From contig NZ_CP031455.1 of assembly GCF_003391135.1 (NCBI RefSeq), forward strand, positions 186,001 through 250,000: a stretch of 64,000 nt of DNA, given 5' to 3'. Origin of the DNA: Streptoverticillium olivoreticuli subsp. olivoreticuli. GTDB lineage: Bacteria; Actinomycetota; Actinomycetes; Streptomycetales; Streptomycetaceae. Under the pieces are notes generated by a model. The model had not been told where the DNA came from, did no database searches, and saw nothing but the letters and a program-made list of their open reading frames with translations. The position numbers were made by a program, and so were the translations under genes. Within the stretch, counting starts at the first letter, position 1, and every line of letters begins with the position of its first letter. Below, piece by piece: positions 1 through 8,052 of this stretch.

Positions 1-440
1 CGTGGCCAGCACATACTTGACCCGGTAGCCGGCCATCGCGGCTTCGGTGCCGAGCGCGATCAGCAGGTGGGACTTGCCGGTGCCGGAGTCGCCGATGAGA
101 CAGAGCGGCAGGCTCTTCTTGATCCACTCGCACTTGGCGAGGGTGTGGATCAACGCCGCGTCGATGTTGGGGTTGGCGTCGAAGTCGAACTTGCGAAGCG
201 ACTTGTCGCGGGGAAAGCCGGCGGCCTTGATGCGCCTCTCGGAGCGGCGCCGGGCCCGGTCGTCACACTCCGCCAGCAGAAGTTCAGCGAGGAAGCCGAG
301 GTAGGACATCTGCTCGCGGCTGGCGGTCTCGGCGAGTTCGGGGAACTGGTTACGGATGGTCGGCAGCCGCAGCATCCTGCAGGCCTGGTCGACCGCCGCG
401 GTGGCGGCCTGCTCGGTGAGTCCTCGCTGGCGGGGGGGTG
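1..440 (-). pseudogene. istB: IS21-family helper ATPase IstB, 5' part only, cut by window edge
   Basis: Reading the minus strand gives a continuous AAA+ helper protein of IS21 elements. The Walker A motif GDSGTGKSHLL is at about 95-125, preceded by the family-typical stretches MSYLGFLAELLLAECDDR and FDFDANPNIDAALIHTLAK. The 3' part lies beyond base 1. At the 5' end the recognisable reading stops near 440 (PPRQRGLTEQAA), with no start codon before the IS110 stop codon at 456-458, so the start was removed or separated by the neighbouring insertion. The matching istA tail is at 3354-3790 on the same strand, which implies one IS21 element split by later insertions. The family call is secure; the exact 5' boundary is not. 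Confidence 0.8.
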
Positions 441-1836
441 CCTCTATGTCTTTCGTCAAGCGAGGCGTGGGGTTTTCGGTTCGTAGAAGGTGCCGTCGCG
501 GAGCATCGCGAACAGCACGCTGATGCGGTGCCGGGCGAGGCGGAGGAGAGCCTGGGTATGGGTCTTTCCGCGGGCCCGGCACTTGTCGTAGTAGGTGCGG
601 GAGGCGGGATCGTGCAGGGCAGCGAACGCGGACAGGAACATCGCGCGTTTGAGCTGTCTGTTTCCCCCGCGGGGTGCGTGTTCGCCGTGGATCGAGGCCC
701 CGGAGGACTTCGTAGTCGGGGCGAGGCCGGCGTAGGAGGCGAGGTGGGCGGCGGTGGGGAAGCTGGTACCGTCGCCGACGGTGACCAGCAAGGTGGCGGC
801 GGTCCTGACCGCGACCCCCGGCATCGAGGTCAGGACCGGGGAAAGAGGGTGAGCCTCCAGCAGCTGGCCGATCTGGGTTTCCAGGGCTCGTCGTTGCTCA
901 TGGACGGCGGCGAGCGAGCGGGCCAGCGACGGGATGACGACGTCGAGAGTGCCGGTTCCCGGGACCACGACAGTCTGCTCGTCGAGCGCGTCGAAGACCT
1001 CGTCGATCAGGCGGGTGGCCATCCTGGGGGCCTTGGGCCGGATGACTTCCACGAGCCTGCGGCGTCCGACTTTTCGCAGGGCGGCCGGGGAGCCGTGGCG
1101 TTCGAGGAGCCGGGTGACGGCCTGGTGGTCGAGCCGGGGCCCGAGGACACGTTCGAGGCTGGGGTGGAACTGGGTGAGCAGGCCGCGGATGCGGTTGCTG
1201 GTGCGGGTGGCCTCGGCGGCGAGGTCCTGGTCGAAGCCGGTCAGGACGGTCAGTTCGGCGGTGATCTCGTCGGTCAGTTCCAGCGAGCGCAGGGTGTGCG
1301 GCATGGTGCGGGCGGCGTCCGCGATCACCGCGGCGTCTTTCGCGTCGGTCTTGGCCTCGCCCGGGTAGAGATCGGCGATCCTCCGCATGGCAAGTCCTGG
1401 CAGGTAGGCGACCTTGCAGCCCGCGTCCCTCGCGACCGTCAGCGGCAGGGCGCCGATCGAAGCCGGCTGGTCCACGATCACCAGGACGGTGCCGAACTTC
1501 GCGGCCAGCTTGTCGAAGACGGCCCGCAGTTTCGGTTCGCTGTTGGGCAGGGGTTTGTCGAAGACCTTCTTGCCGGCCGGGGTCAGCCCGTGGCCGTGGT
1601 GGGCGGTCTTGCCGACGTCCAGGCCGAGGAAGATGCCCACGTCGCCGGTGTCGAACATCGTGCGCTCAGCTCCTTTGGTGCGGCTGGCCCTGGCGTCGGT
1701 GTCGTACACGCGCATCCACGTTATGCAGACCTGCCGTCCGCGGACTGCCCGGCGTTGCACCGGACCGGACGGTGGCCGGACCTCTTATCAGCGTCTCCGA
1801 CGGCACCCCTCGGGCCCGGTGACACCACCCCCCAGG
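440..1836 (-). mobile_element. IS110-family insertion element (approximate limits)
   Basis: This is the segment between the broken istB and the target duplication of the IS4 element. It holds one intact IS110-type transposase gene on the minus strand, about 180 bases of non-coding DNA upstream of it (1659-1836) and almost none downstream. IS110 elements normally have no clear terminal inverted repeats and leave no target duplication, and none were found, so the limits are inferred only from where istB reading ends and the IS4 flank begins. Confidence 0.55.
456..1658 (-). CDS. IS110-family transposase (DEDD recombinase)
   Basis: 400-residue transposase. The N-terminal DEDD catalytic domain begins with LGLDVGKTAHHGHG and carries IVDQPAS and TDAKDAAVIADAA, the usual acidic motifs. 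The C-terminal transposase_20 domain shows the LTSMPGVAVRTAATLL helix-hairpin-helix-like block and LASYAGLAPTTKSSG. I chose ATG 1658 because AAAGGAG lies about 9 bases upstream and the protein then starts where family members do (MFDTGDVGIFLGLD); an in-frame extension to 1760 looks non-coding. The gene is full length and undamaged. The enzyme acts on its own element ends, in characterised members guided by a structured RNA from the element. It has inserted at or near the 5' end of istB. Confidence 0.9.
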   Translation of the reverse strand: MFDTGDVGIFLGLDVGKTAHHGHGLTPAGKKVFDKPLPNSEPKLRAVFDKLAAKFGTVLVIVDQPASIGALPLTVARDAGCKVAYLPGLAMRRIADLYPGEAKTDAKDAAVIADAARTMPHTLRSLELTDEITAELTVLTGFDQDLAAEATRTSNRIRGLLTQFHPSLERVLGPRLDHQAVTRLLERHGSPAALRKVGRRRLVEVIRPKAPRMATRLIDEVFDALDEQTVVVPGTGTLDVVIPSLARSLAAVHEQRRALETQIGQLLEAHPLSPVLTSMPGVAVRTAATLLVTVGDGTSFPTAAHLASYAGLAPTTKSSGASIHGEHAPRGGNRQLKRAMFLSAFAALHDPASRTYYDKCRARGKTHTQALLRLARHRISVLFAMLRDGTFYEPKTPRLA

Positions 1837-1863
1837 TCATCCGTTCCAATGCCGTTGCTTTTG
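1837..1863. repeat. Left end of IS4-family element: 10-bp target duplication plus 17-bp inverted repeat
   Basis: 1837-1846 reads TCATCCGTTC and 1847-1863 reads CAATGCCGTTGCTTTTG. The first is repeated directly at 3249-3258 and the second is the exact reverse complement of 3232-3248. Confidence 0.93.
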
Positions 1864-3248
1864 GGGTGCACGGGGTGTTGAGCCATCCGTGTTGGTGTCG
1901 CGTCTGGAGCGTCTAGGGCTGGGGATTCTGACCCGGTCGTGTCCCGCTGAACTGGTGGACCGGGTCGTGGGCAAGGCGGGTTGCGTGGAGAAGCGCCGCC
2001 GTCTCCTGTCGGCCCGGTTCACGGTGTACTTCGTGCTCGCGCTGTGCCTGTTCCCGCAGGCCGACTACCTGGAAGTGCTGCGACTGGTGAAGGCAGGTGA
2101 GCCGGTGCTGAGGCCATGGACGGGGGTGAACAAGTCTTCCCTGACTCGGGCCCGGCAGCGGCTGGGCTGGCCGGTGATGCGTGACCTGTTCCAGTGCGTG
2201 GCCCGGCCGCTGGGCAGGAGCGCGGAGCTCTTCCACGGGCTGCGTGTCCTGGCTATGGACGGGATGATGCTCGCCGTCCCCGATTCTCCCGGCAACCGGG
2301 AGGCCTTCGGCAAGTCCGGTTCGCAGCGCAGCCCGATCGGATACCCGCAGGCGCGGGTGGTCGCACTGGCGGAGTGCTCGTCGCATGCAGTGCTGGACGC
2401 GGTGATCGGTGGCTGGAAGGACTCGGAACGGATCGTCTCCGACGGGCTGGAGGCCCATATCTGTGCCGGGACGCTGGTGCTGGCCGATCGAGGGCTGTGG
2501 GGCCTGGCCCGGTGGCATTACTTCCGCAACCGTGGCGCTCATCTGCTGTGGAGGATCGAGCGGCGCAAGGCCCGCAGAGTCAAGGACGTTCTGCCGGACG
2601 GGAGTTACCTGGCCCGGATCCAGGCGAACAAGCACAGTAAAGCGGCCGGGACGGTCAAAGCCCCGCCGGCGCTGGTGCGGGTGATCGAGTACCGCATCGA
2701 CGGCCAGGCGGACGTGATCCGGCTCATCACCAGCCTGACGGACCACGAGCAGTACCCGGCCGCTGAACTCGCCGTGCTCTACGCCCGGCGCTGGGAGATT
2801 GAGCTGGTCTTCGACGAGATCAAGACCCATCAGCGAGACAGACCCGTCCTGCGGTCGCAGACCCCGGACGGAGTGCGGCAGGAGATCTTCGCCCACCTGA
2901 TCGTCCACCACGCGACCCGGGACCTGCTCAACGAAGCAGCACAGCTCGCTCAGACCAGTGCTGATCGGACCTCGTTCACTCGTGCTCTGCATGTTGTCCG
3001 CCGTTCGGTGATCGCGCCGTGCGGCTTTTCCCCCCTCGGCCCGCACGCGGGACCGCCGCCTCGGCCTCGCTGAGATCGGACTGGCACTGCTGCCACGACG
3101 ACGCTCCCGCGACTGCCCCCGGAAGCTCAAATCGTCGATCACCCCGTTCGGCAGCAAGGCCCCCGACGAACCCGCCAGCCAGCGCCGCCCGGCGGTCACC
3201 ATCACCGTGAACCACAGATGGCAGTAACCGTCAAAAGCAACGGCATTG
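1847..3248 (+). mobile_element. IS4-family insertion sequence, 1402 bp, with perfect ends
   Basis: Seventeen bases at the left end (1847-1863) are the perfect reverse complement of the right end (3232-3248), and the element is bracketed by the perfect 10-base direct repeat TCATCCGTTC. A 10-12 base duplication is usual for IS4-group elements. A single transposase gene fills it on the plus strand. The clean ends and duplication show a real, fairly recent insertion, although the transposase carries a frameshift near its 3' end. Confidence 0.93.
1889..3227 (+). pseudogene. IS4-family transposase with C-terminal frameshift
   Basis: DDE transposase starting at GTG 1889. It has the IS4 N-terminal domain (ARFTVYFVLALCLFPQADY), the first Asp in LAMDGMMLAVPDS, the second in LVLADRGLWGLARW, and the YREK signature YARRWEIELVFDEIK near 2780-2825. 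In frame the gene stops at 3073. A shift of one base at the C6 run 3030-3035 opens a frame to TAA 3225-3227 that contains RDRRLGLAEIGLALLPRRRSRD, the basic tail typical of this family, so the intact protein would be about 445 residues. The shift may be a true mutation, slippage in the homopolymer or a sequencing error. All three catalytic residues precede it, so a shortened enzyme might still act. Confidence 0.85.
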
Positions 3249-3258
3249 TCATCCGTTC
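3232..3258. repeat. Right end of IS4-family element: inverted repeat plus target duplication
   Basis: 3232-3248 reads CAAAAGCAACGGCATTG, the exact inverse of 1847-1863. It is followed by TCATCCGTTC at 3249-3258, the same as 1837-1846. Confidence 0.93.
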
Positions 3259-3353
3259 GACAGGGGGGAACAGTCATGCCGGGCCCGAAGGCCAGCGGCC
3301 CTCTTGCAGGACCACGGAAAACATAACGGGGGGAAGGTCACAGTCGTTCTCTT

Positions 3354-3790
3354 TCAGAGGGTGGGGCGGTCCGGCCGACGTAGTCGCAGCAACTGGTCGT
3401 AGTGGGCAACCGAGGAAAGCGGCCGCTTGTCGGGTGGCAGGTGAGTCAGGCGGCGTGAGGTCAGGGACGTGACATTTGACCGGCCGGCCGTGGGCGGAAC
3501 AGGTTCCGCCGGGGCATGGCCGTCCTCCTCCGCCGCCTTGCGGGCCTCAAGTGCGACGGCGTCCGCGGTCAGCGCGCCCGTCTTCAGGGCCGCCGCGAGC
3601 CCGGTGACCAGGTGTTCGTGCGGTAGGTGGCGGCCGAGAAGGAGGACCTCGATCAACGCGCGGGTGCCGTCGCGTTCGCCGTGGGCCATGACCGCTGCCG
3701 CCCACCAGGCGTCATGGACCGGGGTGAATCTGCCTGCGGAGCGGGCCTGGTCGAGCGCGGTCGCTCCCGGCAGGGCGCCGGGCTTGCGCC
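3354..3790 (-). pseudogene. istA: IS21-family transposase IstA, C-terminal fragment
   Basis: About 145 residues of the IstA C-terminus: GALPGATALDQARSAGRF, WWAAAVMAHG, TRALIEVLLLGRHLPHEHLV, AAALKTGALTADAVALEARKAAEED, then SLTSRRLTHLPPDKRPL and a terminal YDQLLRLRRPD, ending at TAG 3354. Everything N-terminal (HTH, integrase core) is missing; at about 3785-3795 the reading passes into an unrelated small gene. In IS21 elements istA directly precedes istB on the same strand. Here istB lies about 2.9 kb further on, separated by the IS4 and IS110 elements. Confidence 0.8.
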
Positions 3791-4105
3791 CTCGCCGTCC
3801 AGGACCAGGCCCTCGATCCTGTATGCCTCCTCCGACTCCGGCAGCCCGAGGGCCTCGGCCTGCTCGGCGGTCAGCGGGAGCGCGACCTTGCTGGTGGTCA
3901 CCGACTCGAACCCGTCCACCGTGCGCGTGTCCGCATGCACCTCGGTGACCGTGATCTCGAACCGCCGGCCACGGTGCAGATGCAGCCGCATGCCCGCAGC
4001 GAACTCCTCCCGGCCGCGCCGCACCCGGTCCCCCACCGCGGGCGGGACCCGCTGGGGCACATTGACGACGTACGTACCCCCGACACGAATATCCCTCATC
4101 CGCAT
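3653..4105 (-). CDS. Hypothetical protein, 3' end fused to IstA remnant sequence
   Basis: A 150-residue frame from ATG 4105, with GGGAGGTG six bases upstream. Residues 1 to about 103 look genuine: a small beta-rich domain (GGTYVVNVPQRVPP, RRFEITVTEVHADTRTVDGF, VALPLTAEQAEALGLPESEE) ending near LVLDGEG. Beyond that (about 3653-3795) the frame runs out of phase over the istA fragment, and the translation becomes Pro/Arg-rich with no coding character. The gene has therefore lost its original 3' end to a rearrangement. No family was recognised and no function can be given. Confidence 0.5.
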   Translation of the reverse strand: MRMRDIRVGGTYVVNVPQRVPPAVGDRVRRGREEFAAGMRLHLHRGRRFEITVTEVHADTRTVDGFESVTTSKVALPLTAEQAEALGLPESEEAYRIEGLVLDGEGASPAPCRERPRSTRPAPQADSPRSMTPGGRQRSWPTANATAPAR

Positions 4106-4459
4106 CGGACACCTCCCACCACAGCGTCCAGGCAGCAGCTACATCGATCTGCCGCCCCATCCACCACAGGCACACCGCCCCGGATGGCACCACGCTGCGC
4201 ACGGTGTATGCACTGGCCGTACCCGCCTGGGAGCTCGACGCCCTGTGGAAGGTCCTGGCCGCCCTGCGCCGCGCGCTCGCCGCCGAGCCGGGGCACGAGG
4301 ACCGGCCGAGCTCATGTCCCAGACCGCCGCAGACTGGGGAGAACCACGCACCGCAGCCGGCCTCACCGCGCAGACCGAACGCATACTGGCAGTGCCCCTC
4401 CCCGGCATCTGGGAACGCCGCCTCAGCATGGCGCAGCCCGTACGGCGTGGACAAGGTCG
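4106..4459. other. Stretch without an intact gene; possible decayed reading
   Basis: On the plus strand 4204-4303 reads YALAVPAWELDALWKVLAAL and, after a shift of frame near 4310, continues as LMSQTAADWGEPRTAAGLTA to about 4460. Both pieces have coding-like composition but neither has a start with a ribosome site or a recognised family. It may be the remains of a gene broken during the local rearrangements. Confidence 0.3.
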
Positions 4460-4870
4460 TTAGTAAGGGAGGGTGCAAGCGCTGTCGCCCGGGTCCCCAT
4501 CTGCCCATATGCAGGCTTGGACCTTTGCGCCGGGGCCATCCCAGATCCAGTCAGTGCGGGACCACTGTTTTCCCGGACCGAAGACGCGCACGCTGCCGAT
4601 CTGCTCCCAGGTCTCGCTTCCGCTTCTCTGCCGGAGTAACTCACCACGACAGACTCCGCCGTACGTTGCCTGGTAAGCGGCGCGAGCCACCCAATAGTTC
4701 TTGGTGTCGTTGTACATACTGTCGATCAAGACTGTGCAGTGGCTTGTGTAGCCAGCCACGACGCCACCTTGATACCGGCTGTAGGAGTCGGCGAATGCCG
4801 GAGCGACGGCCAGGCTGGTCGACGCTACGGCCGCTGCCACGGTGGCGAATGCTTTGATGCTCTTGCGCAT
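4460..4870 (-). CDS. Small secreted protein, unknown function
   Basis: 136 residues from ATG 4870 with AAGGGGGG upstream. A Sec signal peptide (MRKSIKAFATVAAAVASTSL..APAFA, cleavage about residue 27) precedes a mature domain of about 110 residues rich in Tyr, Trp and Gly with four cysteines (in SHCTV, GVCRG, QACIW, SACTLPY), enough for two disulfides. No catalytic motif or known family was seen. It belongs to a set of small exported proteins scattered through this IS-rich region (5745, 8465, 13540, 16285). Confidence 0.75.
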   Translation of the reverse strand: MRKSIKAFATVAAAVASTSLAVAPAFADSYSRYQGGVVAGYTSHCTVLIDSMYNDTKNYWVARAAYQATYGGVCRGELLRQRSGSETWEQIGSVRVFGPGKQWSRTDWIWDGPGAKVQACIWADGDPGDSACTLPY

Positions 4871-5064
4871 GGTCCCCCCTTGACGGATGGTGGCCCCGCA
4901 GCCGTGGATGGCGGCCGGCATGGGGCCGCGCTGAGCGGCTCCCCGCAAGGCTGGAACGCCCCCGCCAACTTGTCATCCCTCTGCGATTGAGCCGCCGGCC
5001 GGCACTGTACGTGACAGCCAACCTCGCTACAGATCAACAGCATTGACTTCGAGTCAGGTCCGAT

Positions 5065-5553
5065 GGAGTCCCGCAATTCCGGGTTCTGGCCGATCTTCCC
5101 GGGCTTCGGACGGGGCCGGCGGGCATCAGCACGGGCCTGTGCGGCGTGAGGCCGGTAGGCCCAGCCGGAGCCGCCCCTGTGCAGCGGTATGCCGTTGCGG
5201 CGTATCTCCCGGCTGATTGTTGAGGGGCTGCGGCCCAGCTCGGCCGCGATGGTCCGGATGGACGCCTTCTCCCGCCGCCGGTCAGCGATATGGATGCGCT
5301 CGGACTCCCGCAGATAGCGGCCAGGGCCTGCCGAAGACGGCTCCCGGTGGACCGGGGGACGCGCCTTCGACAAGCCCTTGTGAGCATGGCGGCCGTTGCG
5401 CCACACCTTGCCGGTCCGCGGGTTGATACCCACGATCCGGCACGCCTCTTTGTTGCTGTAGCCCTGCCGCATGAGCTGGAAGTATGCCGTCCGCTCAGCG
5501 ATCAGCTTCTTCCGTCCCTGCGGCCTCCGGTCCTCCCGGATCTGATGGTCCAT
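5065..5553 (-). pseudogene. IS30-family transposase, N-terminal fragment
   Basis: From ATG 5553 the translation gives the IS30 DNA-binding part: ERTAYFQLMRQGYSNKEACR, GINPRTGKVWRNGRH, then the HTH SIRTIAAELGRSPSTISREI and RRPRPKPGKIGQNPELRD. Family members continue into a DDE catalytic domain, but here homology stops near 5070 and the frame runs on through unrelated sequence (about 160 of some 400 residues remain). It is a dead fragment. No matching terminal repeat was found. Confidence 0.82.
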
Positions 5554-5653
5554 CGCAATCCCCTGAGCTGGGGTGTTGCAACGACCACTAGAACCTAAGT
5601 GAGGGCCCGGGGCTCTTCGTGAATGCTGCCGCCTAACCGTCGCGGTCTTCCCG

Positions 5654-5677
5654 CCTGGCCCACCGGTGTGGGCCAGG
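5654..5677. terminator. Hairpin downstream of the secreted Ig-like gene
   Basis: CCTGGCCCAC, loop CGGT, GTGGGCCAGG: a perfect 10-base stem about 70 bases past the stop of the minus-strand gene at 5745. It has no T-run, as is common for Streptomyces terminators. Confidence 0.6.
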
Positions 5678-5744
5678 AGCCCGCCGCAACGCCAACCGAC
5701 TGACCGACTCGTCTCCGCGTTGATTAAGACGGCAGGGCATGGCG

Positions 5745-6179
5745 TCAGAGTGCCGGGTCAGCGGTCAGGTTCATCAGTCCGTGCTTCTTCGAGGGCAGGT
5801 AGTGCTCGCTGCCCTCGAAGTTGGCCCAGTAGCCGTTGGCAACCGTGTCCACCACGCCAGGCCCGAGGATCGCCGGCCCGTTGCACTTGGCTTCGCCATT
5901 GGTGTCGGTCACGTCACGGCAGATCTCGCCGCCGCCGCTGTTGGTGAACGTGACGAGCTTTCCCGCCACCGGCTTGTTGGTGAGGGCGTCGATGAGGAGC
6001 GCCTTGAGCCCGGCCGTGCTGAGGGGCAGGACGTTGACGGCAGCCTGGTAGGTCACCAGACGCGTCGGGTGAGGCCGCTCCTCCCAGCCGGCCGGATGTG
6101 CCTGAGCCGTGGCGGCTGCACTGAACAATGCAGCCACGGCGAGCATGGACGCGCCGACACAGGTCGTCCTGTTGGACAT
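5745..6179 (-). CDS. Secreted protein with an Ig-like (Big-type) fold
   Basis: 144 residues. A signal peptide (MSNRTTCVGASMLAVAALFS, cleavage after AQA about residue 27) is followed by a single beta-sandwich-like domain with the pattern of bacterial Ig-like repeats: LSTAGLKALLIDALTNKPVA, GKLVTFTNSGGGEICRDVTD, NGEAKCNGPAIL, NGYWANFEGSEHYLPS. Two cysteines (EIC..AKC) could form one disulfide. The phrase on added Asn-Gly-Glu-Ala resembles domains that vary a theme of 'gain of function by repeat', but here there is only one copy and no cell-wall anchor, so it is probably released. Function unknown. Confidence 0.7.
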   Translation of the reverse strand: MSNRTTCVGASMLAVAALFSAAATAQAHPAGWEERPHPTRLVTYQAAVNVLPLSTAGLKALLIDALTNKPVAGKLVTFTNSGGGEICRDVTDTNGEAKCNGPAILGPGVVDTVANGYWANFEGSEHYLPSKKHGLMNLTADPAL

Positions 6180-6739
6180 TTCGCTCCTTCGCAGACATGA
6201 CGAGGAACCACTCCTCGCCCACGCTGCGATAAACGGTTCAAGAGATCAGAGGTCACCTGATCAGCCCAATCGTCACCCCAAGGAGCTCACCGCAACCCTC
6301 CCGGAGCTCGTGAGCACCGACCAGCAGCCTACGAATCGCAGGTTCCGGCACGGCTCCTGGAGCCCGCCAGGCACTACGAGTTCGGCGGCCGACCACCGCC
6401 GCCCACGGGCTCGCGGACGGGCCGGCTGTCGAGCGCTGTACGCAGTCGCTCGGCGGTGAGCCGGTACCGCTGGACGAAGTCCGGGTCCTGGAGCTGGGCA
6501 GGCTCGTGGAGCCGCTTGTCCGGGACGGGCCGGCGTTCTTGCGTCCTGCCGAGGGGAAGGCCGGGGCGTGAAGGCCGCTGGTCTCCTGGGGGGCGTTGGG
6601 TGGCTGGTGTCTGGCGGATAACGGGTTCACAAGGCCCGGGCCCTGCACCGGCGTCTGATGTGCCGGGTTGCCGGGGCGGTTCGGGTAACCTGCCTGCCCT
6701 CCATGCCCTGCCGGTCCGGCCCCGGCACGGGCCGCAGGG
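6180..6739. other. No intact gene; possible remnant
   Basis: A plus-strand frame from about 6315 to TGA 6568-6570 has coding-like composition near its end (LDEVRVLELGRLVEPLVRDG, FLRPAEGKAGA) but no start codon or recognised family. It may be the tail of a lost gene. The rest shows nothing recognisable. Confidence 0.3.
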
Positions 6740-7924
6740 TCAGACTGCGCTCGGGAGCCCCACGACGTGGTCCGGAGTGTCCACCCAGATGTGCTGCCGG
6801 CCATGGCCGTCGACCGTCAGGCCGAGGCGGCCGAGCCCGGGTCGGCCCTGCCCGTCCCACCAGGCGTGAGCGGCCTCGGCCTCGTCCCACAGCCGGCGGC
6901 CGCCGTACTGGTACACCGTGGACGACTTCTCGTCCTCGCGGAACAGCACGCACGCCCAGGACCGGTCGCCGCCGAGGCTGCACAGCCACACCGGCTGCCG
7001 GCCGTCCTGCGGCGCGTCGAAGACGACCGCACAGTCCGGGACGAGGAGGCCGAGGACGAACCGGGAGATGTCCCACTCGCCCGCGAGCGTCGCGCCCAGA
7101 GTGAGCACCGTGGTGCCCCGCTCGGCCTTCTCCCGGGACTCGGCGGTCACGTAGTCCCCGTACGCGGGGAGGTCCTGGCGCTGGGCGCGCAGGCTCATGA
7201 ACTGCACCAGCGCGGTGAGCATGCCGCTCGCGGTCCGCCCGTCCGCGGCGACTGTGAGCGCGACCGTCGCCTCGGTGCGGGTGAAGCGCGTGCCCCACGG
7301 CACCACGATCCGGCCCCCCGGCCGGCACTGCTCCAGCCAGGCGCCGGGGATGGTGTGCACGCCGCAGGTGGCGATGACCCGGTCATACGGTGCTCCGGCA
7401 GGATGCCCCTGGAAGCCGTCCCCGCACACCACCGTGACCGCCCCCAGGCTCTGCCGCTCAAGGGCCGCCCGGGCGGCGTCCGCGAGGGCCCGGTCCACCT
7501 CGACCGTGGTCACCGCCCCGGCCCCGAACCGGTGCAGGAGACCGGCGTTCCACCCCGTGCCAGTGCCGACCTCCAGGACCCGCTGCCCGGGGTACACGTC
7601 GAGATCGGCGAGCATCGCGGCGACGACGGACGGAGCGGACGCCGACGACGACGCCACCCGCCCCTGCTCCAGCCCCTGGTGTCCGCCGTCGTCCCACTGC
7701 GTCACCAGCGGATCGTCGGACTCGGCCGCCGCCCGCCACCGCTCCGGCTCCCGGGCCCGCTCCACGGCTTCCACGTCCCCGGTCCGCACGCGGTGTTGCC
7801 AGATGACATCGGGCAGGAACCCGGCCCGGGGCAGGCCCTCGAACACCGGCCGCCACCCGGCGGCCAGCATACCGTCCGCGGCAAGGCGCGCGACCAGCCC
7901 CCGCCAGCTGCCCGTGGTGGTCAC
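6740..7924 (-). CDS. PIMT-like O-methyltransferase paired with a small peptide gene
   Basis: 394 residues from GTG 7924. The SAM-binding motif VLEVGTGTGWNAGLL is at residues 116-130, followed by TTVEVDRALADAARAALE (motif I/II acidic), VVCGDGFQGHPAGAPYDRVIAT and GGRIVVPWG: the order of protein-L-isoaspartate O-methyltransferases. Residues 91-103 (ASSSASAPSVVAA) stand where PIMTs have GQTIS.PH, and a long C-terminal extension (about 240-394) ends in WVDTPDHVVGLP, as in the methyltransferases of ATP-grasp RiPP systems. The GTG start overlaps the TGA of the upstream peptide gene by four bases (GTGA), so translation is coupled. No ATP-grasp gene is nearby. In this family the enzyme methylates an Asp side chain, which then closes to aspartimide; the substrate here is inferred to be the 43-residue peptide. 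Confidence 0.85.
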   Translation of the reverse strand: MTTTGSWRGLVARLAADGMLAAGWRPVFEGLPRAGFLPDVIWQHRVRTGDVEAVERAREPERWRAAAESDDPLVTQWDDGGHQGLEQGRVASSSASAPSVVAAMLADLDVYPGQRVLEVGTGTGWNAGLLHRFGAGAVTTVEVDRALADAARAALERQSLGAVTVVCGDGFQGHPAGAPYDRVIATCGVHTIPGAWLEQCRPGGRIVVPWGTRFTRTEATVALTVAADGRTASGMLTALVQFMSLRAQRQDLPAYGDYVTAESREKAERGTTVLTLGATLAGEWDISRFVLGLLVPDCAVVFDAPQDGRQPVWLCSLGGDRSWACVLFREDEKSSTVYQYGGRRLWDEAEAAHAWWDGQGRPGLGRLGLTVDGHGRQHIWVDTPDHVVGLPSAV

Positions 7925-8052
7925 TTCCCGTGCTTCCCACCACCGTCGGGGGAGCCGCCGTCCGTCGTGGGCGGCTCCTTCGGCGGTGTCCACGGCTGAC
8001 CCGGCAACTTGTCACCCTTGCCGCTGTCATCCTGCTTGTCGTGCCGGCCCAT
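7921..8052 (-). CDS. 43-residue charged peptide, candidate RiPP precursor
   Basis: ATG 8052 has GAGG eight bases upstream. The product has no hydrophobic segment and is very rich in Asp, Lys, Gly and Pro: it begins MGRHDKQDDSGKGD, has a Pro-rich middle (QPWTPPKEPP) and ends in two Asp-Gly pairs (D31-G32, D36-G37) before GGGKHGK. Its stop codon overlaps the start of the PIMT-like methyltransferase gene. A tiny charged open frame with Asp-Gly sites translationally coupled to a PIMT homologue is the layout of aspartimide-forming RiPP loci without an ATP-grasp ligase (imiditide type). That role is inference. An upstream in-frame ATG at 8076 would add eight residues, but its spacing to a ribosome site is worse. 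Confidence 0.65.
   Translation of the reverse strand: MGRHDKQDDSGKGDKLPGQPWTPPKEPPTTDGGSPDGGGKHGK

Noticed and set aside
438..1916. A 492-codon plus-strand frame through the IS110 element.
   Set aside because: It is the antisense shadow of the IS110 transposase, which has the conserved motifs and ribosome site; the plus-strand product has low-complexity Gly/Asp/Gln composition.
3260..3353. Start of istB directly after the istA stop.
   Set aside because: The 95 bases between the istA stop and the IS4 repeat contain no IstB N-terminal sequence; the recognisable IstB part begins only below 440.
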